A stretch of 64,000 bases of DNA from Mercenaria mercenaria (GCF_021730395.1 NC_069378.1:47505001-47569000), one strand, 5' to 3'. Shown: positions 1-12,868, numbered from the stretch's first letter. Program-made: numbers and translations. The notes: generated by a model from the sequence alone, not told the origin.

Positions 1-658
1 AAAACATCAAGACTTTATGAAATAAGACATAAACTTTTTTCTATCAGCATTGTATAAATAGTTTAAAATTTAAAAGGTTTTCTTCTCAAAACTGCTAGCC
101 TGATTTTAAAACAAATTCAAACAAATGCTTTTTTCTGCGTGTGATTTCGGCATGTTCCGTTCTTTACTCGAAATAATCAGTAAGTCTGTAAAAAGAGACT
201 CGATCCAGTCGTGCAATTCATTGATATTTATTCACATCAGGAAATCAATGTATTGTTATCAAGAAAATACTTCATGATATCAGAGGATAAGATGGAATTT
301 TTATATTAGAAAAGGCTCAATTTTTTTCTTGATAACATGCAAATATGTGATATGAACAAGAAAAGTTTTCTACATCTGAAAATAAGACAGATTTCTGGCT
401 TTCAAATGATGCATTTTCTCTATAACGTCGGGTTAACAAACAAAGCAATGATCTCGCCTTTTGATTAGAGAAGGCACAAAATTGACTTATTTCTATATGA
501 ATCATGGTTTTCTTTTTTGGGGAGGGGGCAGAGGTAGGGGGAGCAAAATGTAGGAGCATTATATTCTTTCATTTGACTTTGAAATAATCTTAAACTTCTG
601 GGCATGTTAACTACATCGACGCTATTCGACGAGTACTTTACACATAATATTATTACAG
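1..658. other. Upstream/intron sequence of cadherin-like gene 1
   Basis: AT-rich DNA with no convincing coding exon or repeat. By analogy with the paralogue at 23290-28009, whose signal-peptide exon lies about 1.8 kb before its second exon, the first exon of gene 1 should lie before the window. I looked here for a short ATG-plus-hydrophobic exon ending in a phase 1 donor and did not find one. Confidence 0.5.
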
Positions 659-3600
659 CATTAGGCGAAGCAGTATTCACTGGTTGGATCATACCAGAAA
701 CTGACAGCGCAAATGGTTCGGGAAATATTACGCTATATGAAAATCAACCTGTAGGGGCCACAGACATTAAGTTCAAAGTTAAAGAAGACCAAGACTCCGT
801 AGGGTACAAGATGGAAACATTAACTGACGATTTCTCTGTATGGTCTAGAGGTAGACTGATTCTGAAGACACCTTTAGACTACGAAGTTATGAAAACCTAT
901 GTTTTGGAGATTAGGTACGTTACTAAAACAGAAGAAAATATGATAATTCAAAATGCGATTTTCGCATTTTCGTGTTGTTAAATTCACCATTATAAAATCA
1001 TTTGGTGTTAAAATTGTACAAGCTCGACCAGTAACCTAAGAATGGTAGGGAAAAAAAATCATATTTCACCCGTAGCTATGCCACTCGTAATGAAAATAAA
1101 AACCTTTTTCCTGATATAAACTTAAATTTTCTGTTTACTATTCAAACAAATTATCGTAAACCTTTGTTTACATTATGAACGATCTAAATTTCAAACCAGC
1201 GCAACGACAAATTCCAGCGAAAATGGTTCTCCAGGGAGTTCCGCAACAGCCACCGTCACAGTGAACATTATTGACGTAAATAATCCACCGGCCTTTAAAT
1301 CCTCCTCCTACGGAATCTGTGTTGCGGATGGGTTGGATTCAGGTTTCTTGTTTTATCACTTGTGCCATACAGATTTATTTGATTATGAAATATTTTAATA
1401 CAAAAAAAGTGTCAGTACTATTTATTCACGATGGACAGTTAGACGTTGGGCGTTTTAATTTCACGAGGTCACAGCCCGAGTGTAATTATTTCGAACAACG
1501 TAAAGAGCCGAGCCGCCCGAGTGTTCATACACGGTTTTTCTATTAATTATTTCGATATTTCTAGTTATATATTTTTATTGTTAAATAAATTTAGATAAAA
1601 TAGAATAGAATCGTTTCGTCGCGCATACATGACGCAGAACTGTAGGTCGTCACGCTCCTTTTTAGCTCACCTGAGCCACAGGCTCAGGGTGAGCTATTCT
1701 GATCACTTACCCTCCGTCGTCCGGCGTCCGTAAACTTTTACTTTAAACGACATCTCCTCATAAACCGCTAAGCCAACTTCACAGGAATGTTCCTTGTGTG
1801 AAGCTCTATAAAAATTATTCAAAGAATTGAATTCCATGCAGAACTCTGGTTGCCATGGCAACCGAAAGGGAAAACTTTAAAAATCTTCTTCTCAAAAACC
1901 AGAAGCCCTAGAGCTTAGATATTTGGTGTGAAGTATTGCTTAGAAGACCTCTACCAAGTTTGTTCCAATCATTACCCCGGGATCAAAATTTACCCCGCAC
2001 CAGGGGTCACTTTATTTTACATAGGAAAATCTTAAAAAATCTTCTTCTCAAAAATCAGAAGCCCTAGAGCTTAGATATTTGACATGTAGCATTGCCTAGT
2101 AGACCTCTACAAAACTTGTTCAAATCATGACCTCAGGGTCAAAATTGACCCCGCCCCAGGGGTCACTTGTTTTTACATAGATTTCTATAGGAAAATCTTC
2201 AAAAAAAAAATAAAAAATAAACCAGAAGGCCTAGAGCTTAGATATTTGACATGTAGCATTGCTTAGTAGACTTCTACAAAATTTATTCAAATTATGACCC
2301 CCGGGATCAAATTGACTCCGCCCCATGGGGTTACTTGATTGTACATAGAAAAATCTTCAAAGTTTTCTAAAAAAAAATTTAAAATAAAACCAGAAGGTCT
2401 AGAGCTTAGATATTTGACATGTAGCATTGCCTAGTGAACCTCTACAAAATTTGTTCAAATCTTGATCCCCACAGGGTCAAATTGACCCAGCCCCAGGGGT
2501 TACTTGATTGTACATAGGGAAATCTTCATAAATTTGCTAAAAATATACCTGAAGGCCTAGATCTTAGATATTTGATATGTTACATTGCCTAGTAGACTTC
2601 TACAAACATTGTTCAAATCATGACCCCCGAGATAAAATTGGCCCCGCCCCAGGGGTTACTTGATTGTACATCGGAAAATCTTCCAAAAAATTTCTAAAAG
2701 TCATCAGTTTTACATTTGAAACATGTAGCTCATATTACTCAGGTGAGCGATCCAGGGTCATCATTACCCTCTTGTTTATACTCGTGAGGACCGGAAATGG
2801 TAATACTTGTTGCGGAAGTGTTCACTTTGGGGGAAAATGATAGCAAATTATTCTGCAAATTCGATTTCGATTTAAATTTTGGAAGTTAAATATTTGACCA
2901 AATGAAAGCGCTGTTTCCAGATGCATAAATGGTGCTTAATATCACGTTGACGTGACGTCAACGTAAAATCGTTTTAATGATTTTAGCGTTGCCAGTCAGA
3001 TTAGAATGACAAACACATTCTGTGTAATAATTTAAGTTGTGTTATAACTGATTTCATTCCAACATAATTGTTTAATTTTGCAAACCATGTAATGTATACG
3101 TTAAACATTTTTGCATGATTCAATGATATATTATGATCAAAATATTGTTGCAGAAAAGAAATGTTTATTTATAGGAACGGATGTGATTCAAGCGGAGGCC
3201 ACTGGAGACTCTTCTCTGATGTCATATTCGATAGCAAGTAATATGCAGTTTATCATAATAGTTTATATCTATACTTCGAACGTGAAGGAAGTCAAATGTT
3301 GTAATTATATTCAGCGATAAACAACGGTTGACGCGCGGAATGGTGACGTCAGTTAGGACGTCCGATACATTACTGGTCGCGTCATTATTTCTCCATAAAC
3401 ATGTTAGAATGAAAATTTTACAAGGCGTTCTTGTGTTTTATCGTCTGATTTTTATTGGTGATCACTTTGACGCTAGGTTATTTAAACCTTATCAGCCATG
3501 CAGTCTGATCATGATCTGCAATGTTCGCCATTCAGTCAGTATCTGTTTGGTTAGCACCCTTTTTAACAGCTATTGGAACTGTCCAAATTGATAGATTGAC

Positions 3601-4510
3601 GAGTTCATTTTAGAAATTTAGCAGGGAGAGCTTTAAACATTCGGTCTATCACCTTCTTGGATCAGTTCCTAAATATCTGAATTCTTATCTTTACTGACTT
3701 AGTCCATTTTTTTCTACCATAACATTTTGGTGATTTAAATAACTATTTATGGTCATTCTGTTATCCAGTATTATATTTCAATATGAAAATAAAGGATCTT
3801 GTAACCTTTAACCTGCGTAATTCCTAAAATGGACCATTCGGTTTGGGCAGTACCATTTATATTCAGAAGGAGTGTTTACTGAAAATTTACTGACTGCATA
3901 GCAAATAGTACAGACCATGATCAGCCTAACCTTGGTCTGCACTGGCCGCAAAGGCAGAATCACTTGCCGCCAGCAGACTTAAGTTTTATCTTTTTTAATA
4001 ATTAATGTTACAATCTTTTATATTTTTTTAGCTGTATTATTATTATTATTATTATCATTATCATCATTATCATTATTTTTTACGTGAGTTAAGTAAACAC
4101 GAAAATTTAAACTCCGATTGTAAGTCTTTATACAGTAGTTACTATTTCTGAGTATTTCAAATATCTAATAAATCGACATCTTGAATAAGCTGAAGTGACT
4201 TTCTGTCGTTTAACTGAAGTTTTTTAAATGACCCTTTGCAGATGGTGATGATAACGGATATTTCGTTATAGGCAACACGACCGGTATGATCACTGTAGCT
4301 CCAAACAAAACCCTGGATGCGTCTGTAACGAGAGGCTACGCTCTTCAGATCAAAGTCAAGGACGAAGGTGAAGATGAGTCACCGTATGACGTCACAGCAA
4401 CAACCTCAGTGTTTATTGTCCTAGCGGATATGAAATGTAGCATAGCAAACACAATTAATATCGGTGTTATGACTGTCCTTCTGACGCAAATACTTAACTT
4501 TCTGTTTTGA
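659..4510 (+). CDS. Short cadherin-like surface protein, GPI-type tail (5' partial)
   Basis: Four exons, all with GT-AG borders: 659-914, 1200-1342, 3175-3237, 4242-4510 (TGA). Intron phases are 1 (entering), 2, 1, 1. The first cadherin (EC) domain contains ITLYENQPVGATDIKF, then PLDYEVMKTYVLEI (the usual LDYE...Y.L strand) and ends TVTVNIIDVNNPPAF, a DxNDNxPxF-like calcium linker. The second EC runs through MSYSIANGDDNGYFVIG, TTGMITV and ALQIKVKDEG to SVFIVL. The protein ends CSIANTINIGVMTVLL..., a hydrophobic tail with no basic cytoplasmic end, as in GPI-anchored proteins. Sequons NGS, NIT and NSS suggest glycosylation. Classical cadherins have five or more EC domains; only two are visible here, although more could lie upstream. 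Role inferred: cell-surface adhesion or recognition. The paralogue at 23290-28009 shares its exon layout. A TTCAATAAATG polyadenylation signal lies near 4663. Confidence 0.75.
1418..1600. repeat. Possible degenerate hairpin element in intron
   Basis: Contains a CACGAGGTCACAGCCCGAGTG core followed by TTAATTATTTCGATATTTCTAG. The layout resembles the hairpin elements at 21280, 26095 and 27190, but the arms are poorly conserved. It abuts the Helentron-like element at 1664. Confidence 0.3.
1664..2777 (+). mobile_element. Helentron-like non-autonomous element, family 1 (AGCTCACCTGAG)
   Basis: The 5' end is TTTTT|AGCTCACCTGAG; the 3' part is ACTCAGGTGAGCGATCC, then a small hairpin (AGGGTCATCATTACCCT), then CTTGTTTA. 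CTCACCTGAG and CTCAGGTGAG form subterminal inverted repeats. Between them are about five tandem units of ~160 bp, each carrying a CTAGAGCTTAGATATTTG block (near 1908, 2064, 2230, 2399, 2558) and a CCCCAGGGGT block. There is no coding capacity. This plan (subterminal inverted repeats, ~160 bp central repeats, 3' hairpin) is that of non-autonomous Helentron elements such as the oyster pearl/CvE repeats. It lies in an intron of cadherin-like gene 1. Confidence 0.65.
3490..3632 (+). repeat. Dispersed repeat, GCCTGCTGG family, fragment
   Basis: Shares CAGTCTGATCATGATCTGCAATGTTCGCCATTCAGTCAGTA and TTTTAGAAATTTAGCAGGG blocks with the copy at 19025-19226, and in the opposite orientation with 3818-3978. 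No coding capacity. Ends approximate. Confidence 0.55.
3818..3978 (-). repeat. Dispersed repeat, GCCTGCTGG family
   Basis: Reverse-orientation copy: CCTAAAATGGACCATTC at one end, TTACTGACTGCATAGCAAATAG in the middle and GAATCACTTGCCGCCAGCAG at the other. It is the complement of the copy at 19025. With 3490-3632 it forms an imperfect inverted pair in the last intron of cadherin-like gene 1. Confidence 0.55.
4029..4080. repeat. (ATT)n/(ATC)n microsatellite
   Basis: Run of TTATTATTATTA and ATCATTATC trinucleotides in the last intron of cadherin-like gene 1. Confidence 0.8.
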
Positions 4511-4904
4511 TGAACGCGTATTACATCAAACGCCTTTTTACCCTATTTGATATTCAAATGTATATGTGGAGTACTGAGTGCTCGGAATCAACTGCGTTGT
4601 TATCAGTTTCTTAAATCCAGACTCCATTTTTCTATTCAACCATTGAACATTTTAGTGTTATTTTCAATAAATGATTTATAGGACTTCACCTTTGGTTCAG
4701 TAACTGAAAACTCTCTACATGATATGTTATAAAATATATTATAGCAACTTTGAACTATCTATGCAGTGTTAAATTAAGCAGCAGACATCGTGCATCTGAA
4801 TGCCTTCAGCCTCATCTCTGCTAGATTAAGAGATGAGTACATAAGTCATTATCCATGTATCTCGAAAATAGCATAAACAGAACATTTGTAACATGTAACA
4901 TCGC

Positions 4905-5110
4905 GCAGTTAACCTTACCACTGTTCCTGGTTTCTGTAACAATACAAACCTTTTATCCGCAAGTCACTTCCAACTTCCCCACATGAACCAGAGGTGAAAC
5001 ACTAATGATCTGGAATACAATGTTTCCTTTTATCAAATCTTCACAAAGAAAATACGCCCGGACCGGGGATCGAACTCTTGATCCCCGAAACGTAGAAATG
5101 CCCTCTCTCC
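4905..5110 (-). mobile_element. tRNA-derived SINE, degenerate
   Basis: Read on the minus strand the head carries a B-box-like GGGATCAAGAGTTCGATCCC, followed by a body with the complement of CAAGTCACTTCCAACTT and CACATGAACCAGAGGTG. The same body is in the copy at 16795-17045. It lies just after cadherin-like gene 1. Confidence 0.5.
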
Positions 5111-5492
5111 AATTTGGCGGAAACCTCAAAAGTATTTTTCATCTAGTGAACGCTATATGTATAAGTTCACGAGTGGCTTTCATGTAAGAACACATTTTTT
5201 TTTTTTAATTTTAATAGCTGTCTTTACAATTGTTAACTAAATCGTACCATTTATAACGCGCACGTCATGCGTTTACGCCTCAGGCAAAGTAAATTTGTTT
5301 GTAAATAGTTTTGTACTGGTAAAGTTTTTAAACCGATTTTTCTTGGTTTCTTTTACAGTTTTATACCTTGGACGTAAATCTTTAAGTTCTTGTATTGGTG
5401 TATGAATATAAGTGTACTTTTAAGTCGTATTTTTACACCATTTTTAGACAAACAACGACATTATTTCATTATCCTTATTCTTCAAGAACAAT

Positions 5493-5734
5493 ATATGAGC
5501 CGCGCCAAGGGAAAACCAACATAGCGGTTTTGAGACAAGCATGTATACCAGCCTGCACATCAGCGCAGTCTGGTCAGGATCCACGCCGTGTTCGCTTTCA
5601 AAGCCTATTGTACTTAGCGAATCCGTTAGTGAACAGCATGGATCCTGACCAGACTGCGCGGATGTGCAGGCTGGTCTGGATCTACGCAGGTCGCAAAACC
5701 ACTATGTTGGTTTTCTCATGGCGCAGCTCATATA
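5493..5734. mobile_element. Foldback (MITE-like) element, GAGCCGCGCC family, copy 1
   Basis: The two halves are inverted complements: TATGAGCCGCGCCAAGGG at the left, CATGGCGCAGCTCATATA at the right, with GCGCAGTCTGGTCAGGATCC in the left arm and its complement in the right. It flanks itself with TATA-rich sequence. The whole element would fold into a hairpin. It is copied at 13886 and 20011. An ORF runs through it by chance. Confidence 0.7.
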
Positions 5735-5924
5735 TGTTTAAAGGATCTTTTACATTTCTTATTCTTTATGTTCGTGTGAAGTTTTGTACAAGTGCACTTT
5801 GCTAAATGTGATAATTTCATTGTGTGGATCACTCGTTATACTTATACCTAACTCCGCTGTCGGCATTGCTTTGTTAGTTTTTCAGTTTAGCACCCCTTCG
5901 AATAATTAAGAAATGAAATGATTT

Positions 5925-6170
5925 GTTTCGGTGCTCATGTGAAATGAACGACAGAATGGGATCGGCAAATCAAACATGAATCGCGTTCATGCGAAATGAA
6001 CGACAGAATAGGATCGACAAATCCATGAATCGCGCTAAACATGAATCGCGTTCATGCGAAATGAACGACAGAATAGGATCGGCAAATCCATGAATAGCAG
6101 CGATTCATGTTTAATTTGCCGATCCTATTCTGTCGTTCATTTCAAATGAACACCGAAAAGAAAAGTTTCA
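5925..6170. repeat. Tandem array ending in a hairpin (AAATGAACGACAGAAT units)
   Basis: Three direct copies of a ~60 bp unit containing GAAATGAACGACAGAATAGG and ATCGGCAAATC, then an inverted copy (GCCGATCCTATTCTGTCGTT) so that the array folds back on itself. No coding capacity. Confidence 0.7.
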
Positions 6171-7677
6171 TTTCTTGTATTTACATTTTATTTCCTTTCC
6201 ATTTGTAAACAAAATAATATTATAAATTGCACATATTTTGTGGCATTCAACATTAAAATCATCTTCCCGGCCATTCTGTTCACCAGACGGAACAACTGCG
6301 ACGTCATCTAAGGAACGTTCTCCCTGACTATACGCGGACTTCGTCAAAACAACGGTCAGTTATCACTAAGCAGCGATGACGTTACTTTCGCGCCTTTCCT
6401 TTTGCTGTTCATACGAAATGAACGTCATAATTTTCAATGGAAAAGAAATATTAAATGATACTGCACAAATTGAATGACAGAACAGTCCAATTTCAAATTT
6501 TAACGGGGTAAAGTATATACACGAAAACGTTTAAAGATAATATTTATTTATGGTCACCTGTAATCCGACAAGATTAAAATATTACACGCGTCAATCTATG
6601 TTATCATACAAGTACATAACAGATTTATTCTGATCATGTATATACTATACTTAAACTAATACTATAATGGTTAATCTGACATTATATATTATAATATATT
6701 CAATTTATAATGTTCAGCATACATAGGTAAGTTTGCACCAATATAGATATATATTAGAGTACGTGAAGTGATTTACGAATTTTACTTGTAGTATTAAAGC
6801 GAAAAGTTGCATCTCGGCCGTTTATTAAAAAGGGAATAGAGAAATAACGTCTATGGAAAAGTAGTTTAACAATGAATGTAAGTTAAATATTTTAAAATTA
6901 ATGACTTTTGGTCGAAATCGTTCAATTCACCGGATGTAACTCTCGAACGTAAACGATACCTCGGTCAAGGGGTTAAGTAAATAGAAGGTTGCAGGTTCAT
7001 AATAAATGAGGTCACGCTAGCTCTACGATGATAAACTGACAGTTAGCATGGTTAGAGCAGATATATATTCACCGCATTCTACGTGTTCACCATATCTTAA
7101 ACACACCGCTTATCGCCAAATTATCAACTTCTATCTGTAGTTGTATATATAACCTATCGATTTTGGAATGTGATAGAAGTCTTGTGTAATTATGGGTTTA
7201 TTTCGCTCTGTCTGTAGAAATAAGGAGGTCAGATTTGTGTAGTAATTTTAGTTTATTCCTTATCTCACATCGCCTTCACGTGGGAGGCGTTATCTAATTT
7301 ACCGAAAAGAATATGATAAATGCTTTGGTTTTTTTTTTCAATTAACCATATACTACAATCTACGGACAGAAAGTGGAATTACTTTGCTGAATAAAAGAAA
7401 CAAACTGTTCTGTGAATGACACGGTGGGCTCTTAATCTATGGAATTGAAAGATTTAACATTATATTATTAAATGCTTAGTGTCTGGACGTGTTATTACAA
7501 CTCAGCTGTGTTATTACAACTCAGCTGTGTCAGTACGTGAGGACAAAGTAAGGAATGTGAAAATCTACTCTACATCGGATTGGAAAACGGTACAATTCTG
7601 AATTTTTAACACTAACAGATTAAAATTTTGTCTAAAGGAGTCGTAAATGATTAAATCGGATATACTTAATATATAAA
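6171..7677. other. Intergenic region before acyl-CoA synthetase
   Basis: AT-rich, with no gene seen. It holds a 19 bp direct duplication (GTGTTATTACAACTCAGCT at 7489-7507 and 7508-7526) about 160 bp before the start codon. No clear TATA box at a suitable distance. Confidence 0.5.
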
Positions 7678-9011
7678 ATGAGTACAAAGGAAGGTAATCT
7701 CAAAGAAAGTTACATAAAGTTAGAGAGGACACACGCGGAAACTGACTTAAAAACTATAATAGACTGTCTTGAATACCATACATCTACAATACCAGACAAA
7801 GAGGCGGTTGTTTTTGTTGCTAGTGACTATTCTCGTGAGGCAGTCACGTGGTCGAGATTGTTCACAAAAGCGCGCGAAACGGCAAAAGCCTTGATCAATC
7901 TTGGCGTAAAGAAAGGCGAGGTAATAGCCGTAAACGTACGGAACTGTCCGGAATGGTTATATATTGTTATTGGAGCGATGATGGCCGGTGCTATAGCAGT
8001 AAGTATCTCGTTTACTTACACTGATGGTAGCGATCTCATTGCTATAATGGACAAACTTCGTAATTGTTGTCTGTTAGTACTAGACCCAGGTGTAGCTGGC
8101 GCTAATTGGAATATTGTTAAGAAATTTATAAAGACACAAACAGGAAAAGGCCGTGTCCGTAGCGACAAAATGCCATATCTTCGTTATTTGATTACGCATA
8201 AAGACGAAGACTATGCTGAAATGCAGAATAATTTACATCTAGTGGACTTTCTTGAACAATTGAATGACGACATACAGCTTCCAAAAGTTGAAGAAGACGA
8301 CATAGCTTTTTTGTTTCAAACATCCGGCAGTACAGGGGTACCGAAACTAGTAGCTCATACACATCGTGCCATTCGTGTTTGCCAGCAGGTGGCGACAGAA
8401 GCGGTTGCAGCGGATAAATCAATAGCTTATAACGATCGACCCTTTGCGTGGATTGGCGGATTTCCCTTGACCCTTATATCAGGCATTAAACGTGTCACAG
8501 TGTCAGGATTTTGTTCTCCACCTGAAGACCGTGCAGCATTCGTGATAAAAGTTGCAAAGCGTGAGAAGTGCAGTTCAGTCTCTGTCCTTCCTCAGATGGT
8601 GCACGAGTTCATACGCCGGCAGGTAGGTTATAAAATAAATGCATCATAAAAATACAAATACTCTCGCATGCATCTTCGTGTGAAAAAAAAACAACAACAT
8701 ATTTTAACAAAATAACTATTACAGGTAACCCTGTATACATTGGTGCATTTTGTCGTCTTGAGAAGAAACGTGGTAATGTCTGCTTATAAGAAGTTTAACG
8801 CGATTGTCTGCTTATACAACACATGCTTATGCATTATTTTTACAATTTTAAGAATCAAACAAAAAAGAAGAAATGCTTTAGCAAAGCCTCCATATATTGC
8901 TCAAAATACGTTTGTATATATGTTACCACATTTTAGAAGAACATACTGGGCCTTTTCGAGTCTGAAAATTACGGCATGTGATAATTATTTTGACGTGAAT
9001 AAGTGTCTGAT

Positions 9012-9062
<51 letters not shown>

Positions 9063-10156
9063 TTTTATTTTATTTTTTCATGTTAGATCTTTATTTTAAA
9101 GGGGAATGATTTTGCCAAAAATAAACAATAATTTTAGCTAGACAAGCTTACGTCTTAAGCGCTATTAGTGAATGCTAACCTGAATTACTGACTACTTCAG
9201 TGACGAAAAAAAGCCGATTGCTTACATATAAACGGCATAAAACCTTGACATGATTTTCTTTTAAAATATATACTATTAGGTTAATTAAATTATTTAAAGG
9301 CATTTCAAATTTAGATAGGAGTTAAGCATGTTAAGTGGTGTTTGGTTTTATTATTAAAGATATGGAATACATCAGAATGAAATATTTATTCCAGGATGAA
9401 CTCACTTTTGATTGGCAAATTTCGGCTCTTGCTACTGGAGGTCAGCCGCTGAGCAGGAGCATTGCAAAATGTCTCGGAAAAATAACCCCTGCTATTGTTT
9501 CTGCTTACGGAGCTACCGAATTTCAAATTGCAGCCATAGCGTTTGCAATAAAAGAAGAACAATTTGAAGAAAACTGCTGTGGAAACCTGTTTCAAGGACC
9601 GGAAATAGAAATGAAAGTTGTCGATGATAACGGAGAAGTTGTTCCGATTAATACATATGGGGAGGTTTATTTTCGTGGTGATTCTGTTTTCAAAGAATAT
9701 TTCCACGATGAAGAGAAAACAGCTGCGGTGAAAACGCCAGAAGGTTGGTTCAAAACGAATGATATTGGTAAGCTAAACGAGAAAGGCGTCCTCTATATAC
9801 AAGGTAGAAAATCTAGTGCAATTATCTCTGGTGGTATGAACGTGAGTCCAGATATTCTAGAACGCATACTTGAGTCGTATCCAGGTCTTGAAGCAGCAGT
9901 CATTGTCCCTGTCCCTGACGACGTATATTATCAAGTTCTTTGCGCATGCGTGCGATTGCAACCAGGAAGTGATGTAACTGAGCAGCAACTACGCAAGTTT
10001 CTTGAAGAATATCATAACGACAAGCCAGGCTTGTTTACAGTATTGCCAAAATTTTATTTGTTTCAAAGCGAGTTTCCAGAAGTTTTTACAGGCAAAGTCT
10101 CTCGAAAAGATTTGACTGATTTAGCTTCAAGGACATTCGGAAGAAACACACTGTAG
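7678..10156 (+). CDS. Acyl-CoA synthetase / AMP-dependent ligase (ANL family)
   Basis: Exons 7678-8622 and 9395-10156 (stop TAG), joined in phase 0 by a GT-AG intron, give 568 residues, normal for the family. It should activate a carboxylic acid, probably a fatty acid, with ATP to an acyl-adenylate and then load CoA. Seen motifs: the phosphate-loop TSGSTGVPK (215-223); YGATE (353-357); GWFKTND (433-438), where the aspartate that binds ribose is kept; the hinge GRKSSAIISGGMNVSP (from 452); and the C-terminal TGKVSRKDL with the catalytic lysine at about 549. Departures from the usual TGD and GRxKD are TND and GRKSS. No transmembrane segment or clear targeting signal; the C-terminus NTL is not a classical peroxisomal signal. 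It resembles the ACSF2/medium-chain group, but the substrate cannot be read from the sequence. The start is the first ATG of the frame. Confidence 0.9.
9009..9080. repeat. (ATTT)n microsatellite in intron
   Basis: About 15 TTTA/ATTT units followed by TTTTATTTTATTTTTT, within the intron of the acyl-CoA synthetase gene. A chance ORF crosses it. Confidence 0.9.
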
Positions 10157-10217
10157 TTAGATTGACAGATAAGGGTAGTAAAGGGAACAACTACATCAGT
10201 AGGACAATCCTCGATTT

Positions 10218-10232
10218 AATAAACAGAATAAA
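10218..10232 (+). promoter_or_regulatory. Polyadenylation signals of acyl-CoA synthetase gene
   Basis: Two AATAAA hexamers, at 10218 and 10227, 62-71 bases after the stop codon. The position fits a short 3' UTR. Confidence 0.55.
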
Positions 10233-10865
10233 AACGTAATGCATGTCGGAAGTAAATAGACATTTAATTCAATAAGGGCACCTTTTCTGAATACATACAT
10301 AGGGCCTACAATTTAGAATTCCGAAAGCTTGATGACGGGGCAATTACTGAAACGGGTGATTATCATTAGAGATAGTTAGTTTAAGTCTTTATGTTTCGAC
10401 TGAATGAAATCACATTTATATTGTGATTTTGTTTCCGGAAATTTAGCGGTAGGAAATACCATCATTCCCTGCACGGGCTAGCATCTTGGTTTAACTTCCG
10501 TGCCAGCTAGATAGATTTCTGACATTTACTCATTCAAACCCTAATGACCATTGTACCTCTATCGACGAGGGGCAATATGTATCCAAGGGTCAACGGTCGT
10601 AACCACTTACGACACAAATTTCTATTTTAACTAGAAAATATGCTGAAAATGTATCAGAGATTACCTCCTTCATTATATCAGTTTATTTTTATACAATTCC
10701 GATTTATAGCAAGATTAAATGAATGTGAAATTGCGTCGGATCATATTTTTGATATCGATATAGTCTCTATTGCATAAGCCATGATATAGAATTATGTTGT
10801 GTACGTTTTGTGTATTATACATTTAAGTCGCAAGATCCGGTTTCTTAGATAAAACAGAAAGATGT

Positions 10866-11018
10866 ACACCTGGGTAGAACCTCCGACTTTCCGTAAACCA
10901 GCTGGATGGCTTCTTATAATGAAGGATTTCTCGCACGAAGTTAGGATCGAACCCACATCGGTAAGGCGCAAGTGATATGAAATCAGCGATTTTAACAGCT
11001 AGGACGCGCGGCCCCACA
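10866..11018 (-). mobile_element. tRNA-derived SINE, fragment
   Basis: On the minus strand: GGGGCCGCGCGTCCTAGCTG (A-box region), then ACTTGCGCCTTACCGATGTG, GGGTTCGATCCT (B box), then a body with GCCATCCAGCTGGTTTACGG and GTTCTACCCAGGTG. The body matches a SINE I recall as abundant in venerid clams. Confidence 0.65.
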
Positions 11019-12868
11019 AGCTTAATAGATACCCCTCTTCCCTCTTCCCCACCCCACCCCTCCTATTCCTATAATAAAAAAGTGGGTCATTATACAGCCG
11101 TATCAAGATGATAAGCAAAACTTTTTATTAAATTATTCAATTTATTGTCAACATCTATGATTTAAATTAATCTACATGTGACGAAATTATACTTAAATGC
11201 AATAAAGCCTTATACCGTTAACTGGAAGAAGTAACTGGATACGCTTGTTAAATCAAAACAAATGTTCTTCCGCGCGCAAGCATTAAGATTGTTGTTAAAG
11301 TAAACATTTTAAATGCGTATAATTAGTAACCATTGAAACATCAGCAGTAGGCCGGCTATATCACCTGATTTGTAATCCGATCTATTGAATACCACTACAC
11401 TGGTTAAAGCTGGATATTAAATGGGGATTTATGTTATAATTATGGCACCCAGCTACTGGCAAGATATAATTTGTTGTATGTATTTTTACTTCACGCATTT
11501 TTGGACAAATTTCTGTCTCAGCTAGGATGACCTAGCTGTATATTTTTAGAAGATGTGGAAACAGATTTTATAAGATAAGTTTACTGCTTTCAAAATGTTT
11601 TAATACCTTGTTAGGTAAATTGCATAAAAAGGGCACATAACTAATACACACTGTGACAGACTGAATTTGTCAAAATTGTATTAAAGTGAAGAGATCGTGT
11701 GATAATTTTTACTGTACTTGATATTTAAGACGATATATAAGACTAAAACTCGATTACATTTTAGCCAGAAATAAAAAACATATTTCAGCATATTATTTAC
11801 GTCATGTTACACAAAATTATTTGTTTCTGGTATAGTTTTTGTAACACGTTCCTGTTTTGCGTCTCCTGTAGTCGAAGGAACTCCTCACATGCAAACTGAA
11901 TGATGTTATATTCAGTTTATTGGCTTTCCCTAGTACTCTCCCTTTGATTAAGCTAATTGGCATGGCGTATTAACAACCCTCAAGCGAATGATGTTTGCTA
12001 ATGCAGAAAAACACTCTGCCTGGCATTTTCTAAAAAAAATATTATCTTTTGGAAACGTGGGATGCAGCCAAAAAAAATCTATATTCAAATAATAATTCAG
12101 TTCTAGATTTGACACTGTCATGGATTTTAAATGCAACACTTTCCGTTCCTTTAAGTTGACCAGTGTGTTTGTATTTAAAAGATACAAGAGATACAGTACG
12201 AGGTTTGCTTAAAACATGACCTGTTAAATCCGAAAGAAGAATGTTCCAGACGGGCGAGGGCAAAGCCTAACTTTTAATGTTTTGTCTTATACGATGAATT
12301 TATATATTTAGTTTAAGAAACTCACATTTGATTAAGGCTTTAATTATGCAGACCTAAAGTAAACTGACTTTCAATTTTACGCTGTACTTTTTATTCTGGG
12401 TCTACTTTAAAAAATCGATGTAGGGGCACTTTTAAATGGGAATCGCATGTTCTTATCTTGTAAAGTCGGAAAGGCAATAACAACTGTTGAAAAACAGGTG
12501 GGGCCTTCTTAATATATCTATTATTTTCAGTGATTATCTCAGAATCACTGTCAGACTCTGTAACTAACGACATTATAATCTAGATTGAAACGCATAAGAT
12601 AGAAAAATATGGCCCAACTTACAGGTAGCAGGTTGGTTCAATCGGTCTGATCTAATTTAATTTAAAGCAGAATAACATATGGTCGTAACAGAACACCATA
12701 GTTATCGTCAGTAATCCCGATGTTCACATGTAGTACCCGGAAATAATCAGTACATAAAATTGTCTTTTATTTTATATATCACAAGTGGACAAATACTTAA
12801 TAGCTATGCTGAAGATATCGAATCCAATAGTCATTAGCAAGTATTTTCGACAATGTATCAGGCCTAAA
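11019..12868. other. Intergenic, no recognised feature
   Basis: AT-rich DNA. The ORFs on the minus strand (up to 79 codons) have no recognisable motif, and no repeats or RNA genes were recognised. Confidence 0.45.

Noticed and set aside
8740-9099. 119-codon ORF between the acyl-CoA synthetase exons
   Set aside because: Lies in the intron and its end is the (ATTT)n tract; no homology to the ligase.
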